Shown here piece by piece: positions 4,512 to 7,938 of a DNA stretch of 7,938 bases; position 1 is the first letter of the stretch; every line of letters begins with the position of its first letter. The translations under genes and the position numbers were made by a program. Below the pieces are notes generated by a model. That model searched no databases, was not told the DNA's origin, and saw only the letters and a program-made list of their open reading frames with translations. The stretch spans positions 1 to 7,938 of the forward strand of contig JBNKDD010000268.1 in the NCBI GenBank assembly GCA_050288085.1, read 5' to 3'. This DNA is from JBNKDD01 sp050288085 (lineage in GTDB: Bacteria; Chloroflexota; Anaerolineae; Aggregatilineales; UBA3940).

Positions 4512-4517
4512 CAAAAG

Positions 4518-5453
4518 ATGCGTGTGATCAGTGCCAGCCGCCGGACGGATATCCCTGCTTTTTACTCTGAATGGTTCATGAACCGGATTCGGGGCGGGTA
4601 TTGTCATTGGATGAATCCCTACACGTCGCAGGTTTTTAAGATGTCGCTCAAACCGGAAGATGTGATCGCTATCGCCTTCTGGACTCGGAATGCCGCGCCA
4701 ATGCTGCCGCATCTCGACGAACTCAACGAGCGAGGCTATCGCTACTATTTTATGGTGACTGTACTGGGATATTCACGCCCGCTTGAATCGCATAATCCCG
4801 GCCTTGACACGGCGCTGCGAACCTTTCAGGAATTGTCCAAACGGGTGGGCCCTGACCGGGTATTCTGGCGCTACGATCCGATTGTGATCAGCGATGTCAC
4901 CCCACCGGAATATCACTTGCAGCGCTTTCAGACGATTGCCCAACGGCTGAAGGGGTACACCAACCGGTGCATTTACTCGTTCCTGGATATGTACGGGAAA
5001 ACCAGCCGGAATCTATCCGCGATAAACAATGTGAATGTCTATACCCTGGAAGATGAAGCGCGTTACAGTCTGGTGAAACAGATGCTGGATATTGCTTATA
5101 TGCAGGATATGCAGCTTCAAACGTGCTGTGAGGAAGATTATCAGGCGGTTCCGGAATTGGTGCGAGGACGGTGTGTGGATATCGACGTGCTGCGCAAGCT
5201 GACCGGTGACTCGGAATTGGGGCTTCCTGACCGGCCCACCCGCAAATTATGCGGCTGCGTGGCTTCGACCGACATCGGGATGTATGACACCTGCCTGTTT
5301 GGCTGCCGCTATTGTTACGCGACCAACAGCCGGGACAATGCGCGGCAGCGTCACCTACAGCATGATCCCCAGGATTCGATTTTGTGCAGGCCGGAGCATC
5401 TGGTTGGGGTCAATCTGGATGAAGAAGAAGCTGTGCCGGAGCCAGATAAATAG
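4518..5453 (+). CDS. DUF1848 family protein with C-terminal CxxxCxxC cluster
   Basis: The 311-residue protein starts MRVISASRRTDIPAFY, the N-terminus characteristic of DUF1848, which supports the ATG over the upstream TTG. Other family landmarks are FWTRN (54-58), WRYDPI (117-122) and a late cysteine-rich block: Cys245 and Cys247, then Cys259-x3-Cys263-x2-Cys266 followed by YAT. C-x3-C-x2-C is the spacing that binds the iron-sulfur cluster of radical SAM enzymes; here it is near the C-terminus rather than the start. Paired Cys203-Cys204 and Cys219 may add ligands. The family has no established reaction as far as I know; some members are labelled as DNA repair or photolyase-like by annotation only. 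A redox or radical SAM-like cytoplasmic enzyme is a reasonable inference. The gene has its own promoter and is convergent with the lipoprotein gene at 5584. Confidence 0.88.
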   Translation: MRVISASRRTDIPAFYSEWFMNRIRGGYCHWMNPYTSQVFKMSLKPEDVIAIAFWTRNAAPMLPHLDELNERGYRYYFMVTVLGYSRPLESHNPGLDTALRTFQELSKRVGPDRVFWRYDPIVISDVTPPEYHLQRFQTIAQRLKGYTNRCIYSFLDMYGKTSRNLSAINNVNVYTLEDEARYSLVKQMLDIAYMQDMQLQTCCEEDYQAVPELVRGRCVDIDVLRKLTGDSELGLPDRPTRKLCGCVASTDIGMYDTCLFGCRYCYATNSRDNARQRHLQHDPQDSILCRPEHLVGVNLDEEEAVPEPDK

Positions 5454-5564
5454 TGTGGGGTTAGAACAACTTTATGATTCTCAGTTGGGTTTCAGACTTC
5501 CCATTACAGCTACATCCGTTCCACTCTTGGTGATAATGTCACCTGTACATGCCTCTGATGGGTA

Positions 5565-5578
5565 ACTCCTAAGGGAGT
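5565..5578. other. Weak hairpin between convergent genes
   Basis: ACTCC (5565-5569) pairs with GGAGT (5574-5578) around TAAG; an alternative stem CTAAG/CTTAG (5569-5583) overlaps it. There is no T-run on either strand, so it is a poor terminator. Nothing else is visible in the 130 bases between the two stop codons. Confidence 0.25.
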
Positions 5579-5583
5579 CTTAG

Positions 5584-6360
5584 CTACTTCAATGTCAGGC
5601 AAAACGATTTCTGCTCAGCCAGGGCGGGCAAATCCTCTAGGTTCTCTTGAATATAATCGGTAAGTGGCTTGGAAGGAAGACTGGGTGTCTGAAAATCGAT
5701 GTACTCAATGGCGAGGGCACTATCCAGAAAGCGATATGACGTAAAAGCATCTATGTCACCAAGCCCTAAACATAGTTTGTTTTCCTGAACTGGGCCCCAT
5801 ATTACATACAGGAATGCTTCTTCTTCGTACAGGAAAGAAATTGAGAAAACGGTTTTATCTGGCGCAACATTTATGTAAACGTTATCGGGAATATCAAAAT
5901 ATGTGATGATCCCGGCAGGGGATACAGCCTCAAGCTGATATATATTTACAGCTTCAGATGCACGAACACGAACATCAATATAACCTATTCCACTTTCACC
6001 CTCTCGAAAACCGCTTAGTGAGCTTGAGCCAATGCTCAATCCGCTTGTATAAAGCCCTTTTAGGGGCAAGGTAGAGTCCTGGGCATACATTTCGAGAGTA
6101 ACAGGAAACACATCAATCAAAAACTGTCTAAACTCTTCAAAAGAGGTTTCCTCCAAAGGAATATTCCAGAAGCACTTCCCTTCACAATCATCCGGTAGAC
6201 TGAATAGGGCTTTCTGAACTAGATTTTCCTCATACGAAATACTGAACTCTGGTGTAGCACCTGGTTCTAATGCCGTCTGACATGTATCTCGCTGGCAACT
6301 CACTAATATGCTGGAGATTACCGACACGGCCATAGCCCGAAATAATGTGTGATATCTCAT
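5584..6360 (-). CDS. Lipoprotein of unknown function with C-x3-C-F-W motif
   Basis: The first 22 residues are a lipoprotein signal: basic start, hydrophobic core, and lipobox ILVSC with Cys22 as the lipidation site, so the mature protein sits outside the membrane. Cys27 follows closely. Residues 56-78 read PDDCEGKCFWNI and then ETSFEEF; this resembles, from memory, a short cysteine-aromatic motif (CxxPCW.GI.PG.T) common in uncharacterised Chloroflexota lipoproteins. The rest is beta-rich, with no enzyme signature. AGGAG (plus-strand 6371-6375) precedes ATG by ten bases. It starts 48 bases after the WD40 gene with no terminator between, so the two are probably one operon. A(+T)-rich codon use is similar to the WD40 gene. 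Function is not known. Confidence 0.75.
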   Translation of the reverse strand: MRYHTLFRAMAVSVISSILVSCQRDTCQTALEPGATPEFSISYEENLVQKALFSLPDDCEGKCFWNIPLEETSFEEFRQFLIDVFPVTLEMYAQDSTLPLKGLYTSGLSIGSSSLSGFREGESGIGYIDVRVRASEAVNIYQLEAVSPAGIITYFDIPDNVYINVAPDKTVFSISFLYEEEAFLYVIWGPVQENKLCLGLGDIDAFTSYRFLDSALAIEYIDFQTPSLPSKPLTDYIQENLEDLPALAEQKSFCLTLK

Positions 6361-6408
6361 TAAACCTATGCTCCTGCCGGGTTGAATAAGCAGACTGCGG
6401 TGAGATAG

Positions 6409-7482
6409 TCAGGGGGTGACTCCCCAAAGTTTTACCGAACCATTGATATTCCCGGAAGCAAGTATTGTGCCACCAGGACTGAAGGCTGCCGCCATTGTTT
6501 CTTGAAGGCCAAGTATGGTCAGTTCTTCCCATGTCTCAGTGTTCCACAAGTGTAAACTTCCTGGTGAAAAGTATCTCTCGGAGGTCACAATTGCTAAAAT
6601 GGTGCTATCTGGATTAAATACGACATCAGGTACATGTTGACCTTCAACCTCAAAAGAGTTCATCTCAGTATAAGTCTGAGTGTCCCAACATTGGACAAGT
6701 ATATTTTCCAGGCCATATCTCACACTGGCAGTGACGAGTAAATCGCCGTCAGGATTAAATGCAAGGTTTGATACTATAGGGGTGTCGAGGGTAACTACCT
6801 CCTGATATGTTCTTGTGTCCCATATTTGTGTGATAATCGGCCCAGGTCGATCAAAGACAGTAGCCGCGAGAAGCGAACCATCCGGGCTGAAGATAACATC
6901 TTTCGGAAACCAACCCTCAATATCCAATACCCTGTCGATGGATTCAGCTTGAATATCCCATAAATTCACCCCAGCCTGGTTATATGCAAGAAATGTGCCA
7001 TCCGGGCTAAAAGCAAGACTCTTTGCCGAGCTTGTGATTCCTGGCAAGATCATCAGTTCTTCGGCAGTTTCGACATCCCATAGACGCACTGCGTCATCAT
7101 CTGCGCCGCCGTCAGGATGACCGGCTCCTGAGGCCAACAAGGTGCCGTCGGGACTGAATTCGACATCGGTGACCGGCAGGATGTGTCCCGGCAGGGTTGC
7201 CTTCAATTCGAGATTTTCAACGTCCCACAACTCGATGATGTTATTAGTGGTATGTGAATCGTCATAGCCACCCTTGCCAACAGCCAGCAGGGTGCCTTCG
7301 GGGTTGAAGGCTAAAGCATTTACCTGGCTATCATTTTTTCCTGGGAGGGTTGCAAAGGATTCTAGTTGGGCTGCGTTGTCTGTCGTTATTGGAGGACGTT
7401 CTTCCGATACGGCCTTGCAGGATACGAACCCAAGCGCCAGGAAAAGTAAAACAATACTCCACATGGTTTTTGTAGAACGCAT
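6409..7482 (-). CDS. WD40-repeat lipoprotein, seven-bladed beta-propeller
   Basis: Residues 1-22 are a lipoprotein signal peptide ending FVSC, so Cys22 anchors the protein on the outside of the membrane. After a short linker (23-42) seven WD40 units follow, marked by strands at AFNPEG (58-63), EFSPDG (108-113), AFSPDG (157-162), IFSPDG (197-202), AFNPDG (241-246), VFNPDS (288-293) and AFSPGG (333-338). Most end with LWD, IWD or LW turns (85-87, 135-137, 174-176, 220-222, 312-313, 352-353). Seven units close one complete propeller, and the protein ends just after the last. Such domains are binding scaffolds; no catalytic part is present. AAGG lies eight bases before the ATG. It is first of a likely two-gene operon with the lipoprotein at 5584-6360. 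No convincing promoter was found upstream. Confidence 0.9.
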   Translation of the reverse strand: MRSTKTMWSIVLLFLALGFVSCKAVSEERPPITTDNAAQLESFATLPGKNDSQVNALAFNPEGTLLAVGKGGYDDSHTTNNIIELWDVENLELKATLPGHILPVTDVEFSPDGTLLASGAGHPDGGADDDAVRLWDVETAEELMILPGITSSAKSLAFSPDGTFLAYNQAGVNLWDIQAESIDRVLDIEGWFPKDVIFSPDGSLLAATVFDRPGPIITQIWDTRTYQEVVTLDTPIVSNLAFNPDGDLLVTASVRYGLENILVQCWDTQTYTEMNSFEVEGQHVPDVVFNPDSTILAIVTSERYFSPGSLHLWNTETWEELTILGLQETMAAAFSPGGTILASGNINGSVKLWGVTP

Positions 7483-7667
7483 GGCATCAACCTTGAAAAA
7501 GGAAGTAATGGAAAATAATCAAGTCTTTGGTATAGGGTTGTGATCGGTGTAAATAGATGGTGATCCAATGGGTGGTCAAAATCCCAATATATGCTCCCCA
7601 AGTGCCTGGTCTGTATAGAGTCAGTATGCCGGGTTTTAGGGTCAGGAGTCAAGAGGGGAGGGGGATG

Positions 7668-7695
7668 AAAAAGGGGCGACTGACCAGTCGCCCCT
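7668..7695 (-). terminator. Intrinsic terminator of the zinc-ribbon gene, repeat-derived
   Basis: On the minus strand AGGGGCGACTG pairs with CAGTCGCCCCT (7695-7672), and a T-run at 7672-7668 follows. It lies about 60 bases after the zinc-ribbon stop. With its TGTAGGGG start it matches the first hairpin of the 52-bp element at 1341-1392. The rest of 7483-7755 shows only the leader of the WD40 gene and nothing else recognisable. Confidence 0.75.
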
Positions 7696-7755
7696 ACAAC
7701 CGGGTTGTTTTGATGGACAGGACTATTCGTAGAAAAAGAGGGATGAAACGCTGTA

Positions 7756-7938
7756 CTAGTCCATGAACAGGATATCAAGGAAGGTGCCCAGGTTGTCCTT
7801 GCCTTCGAGGGTGTTCAGATTGAACACCTCGGTGTAGCCGCAGTTATTGCAGGATACGAAAGCGTAGCGGTGCGGCTGGATTTCCAGCAGCCGGGAAAGG
7901 CCCGTCCCTGACATTGCCAAGCGTTCGACGTGAGCGCC
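7756..7938 (-). CDS. Zinc-ribbon nucleic-acid-binding-type protein (DUF2082-like), C-terminal 60 residues
   Basis: The frame is open to the window edge and ends at TAG (7758-7756). The visible 60 residues contain GTGLSRLLEIQPHRYAFVSC, then NNCGYTEVF, and end GTFLDILFMD. This fits a small (~70-residue) family with a two-CxxC zinc ribbon in which CxxCGYTE and a closing 'LDFLF' are typical. Only the second pair, Cys30 and Cys33 of the visible part, is present; the first CxxC should lie just outside the window. An internal ATG (9th visible codon) would remove conserved sequence, so it is not the start. A nucleic-acid-binding role is inferred from the zinc ribbon only. Its terminator is at 7695-7668. 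Confidence 0.75.
   Translation of the reverse strand, partial: GAHVERLAMSGTGLSRLLEIQPHRYAFVSCNNCGYTEVFNLNTLEGKDNLGTFLDILFMD

Larger units (their letters stand above)
3743..4517. other. Gene-free structured region between the lipoprotein and DUF1848 genes
   Basis: Open frames of 88 codons (minus, TTG start) and 122 codons (plus, starting inside a terminator stem) exist but resemble no protein and have no good ribosome sites. The stretch holds the inner inverted-repeat arm (3767-3788), nested hairpins and a terminator (3816-3886), competing hairpins (3980-4008), two perfect nine-pair hairpins (4233-4285), a leftward promoter in the outer inverted-repeat arm (4314-4378), and the promoter of the DUF1848 gene (4444-4472). 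Confidence 0.7.

Noticed and set aside
4500..4517. Upstream TTG start giving a 317-residue DUF1848 protein
   Set aside because: The ribosome binding site GAGGAG lies inside this stretch and serves the ATG at 4518, which also matches the family N-terminus.
7483..7640. Promoter for the WD40 operon, such as TTGACC with an 18-base spacer to TATTTA on the minus strand
   Set aside because: The -10 match is only three of six and alternatives are no better; not supportable by eye.
7386..7778. 130-codon minus-strand frame overlapping the WD40 start and the zinc-ribbon end
   Set aside because: It reads through the repeat-derived terminator and the signal-peptide region of the WD40 gene in another frame; a shadow.

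Overview
The window reads like a piece of a Chloroflexota chromosome, probably Anaerolineae-like. This is an inference from style, not a marker gene: surface lipoproteins with Pro/Thr-rich linkers, WD40 propellers on lipoprotein anchors, a 'C-x3-C-F-W' lipoprotein, and scattered small hairpin repeats of the TGTAGGGGCGA / TAGGGACACGGCA type. No rRNA, tRNA, CRISPR array or intact transposase gene was seen.

Layout. Positions 1-726 are the 3' end of a plus-strand TPR-type gene ending in two tandem ~90-residue repeats, followed by a terminator (754-778). Positions 727-1589 hold no convincing gene but are dense in structure: tandem GCGAAGC hairpins, a 42-bp promoter-bearing repeat, three copies of a 19-nt motif each closed by a different complementary stem, and a 52-bp double-hairpin element. 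Next comes a two-gene plus-strand operon: a class III (CobB/SIRT5-like) sirtuin (1590-2366), overlapped by one base by a surface lipoprotein with a propeller-like domain (2366-3742). Positions 3743-4517 are again gene-free and structured. A DUF1848 iron-sulfur-type protein follows (4518-5453, start corrected from a TTG at 4500). Converging on it is a minus-strand pair of lipoprotein genes, WD40 (7482-6409) then a 258-residue unknown (6360-5584). A minus-strand zinc-ribbon gene enters from the right edge (7938-7756), closed by its own terminator (7695-7668).

Main observation. The two gene-free regions around the sirtuin-lipoprotein operon are related to each other in inverted orientation. A 42-bp segment at 973-1014 recurs inverted at 4337-4378 (40/42 identical), and a perfect 22-bp segment at 1510-1531 recurs inverted at 3767-3788. 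At least three shorter matches lie between them in the same order. Each outer repeat carries a palindrome abutting a TTGACA box, and both promoters point inward. The right copy has promoter, hairpin-rich non-coding stretch and intrinsic terminator, so it looks like a non-coding RNA gene; the left copy may be its diverged partner. The operon with its own promoter is thus bracketed by two inverted ~560-610-bp non-coding elements. They could be remnants of a mobile unit, a duplicated RNA gene, or the ends of an invertible segment.

How the genes may work together is mostly open. The sirtuin and its lipoprotein are translationally coupled, but no known pathway links them. The WD40 and 258-residue lipoproteins are probably co-transcribed and act on the outer face of the membrane.
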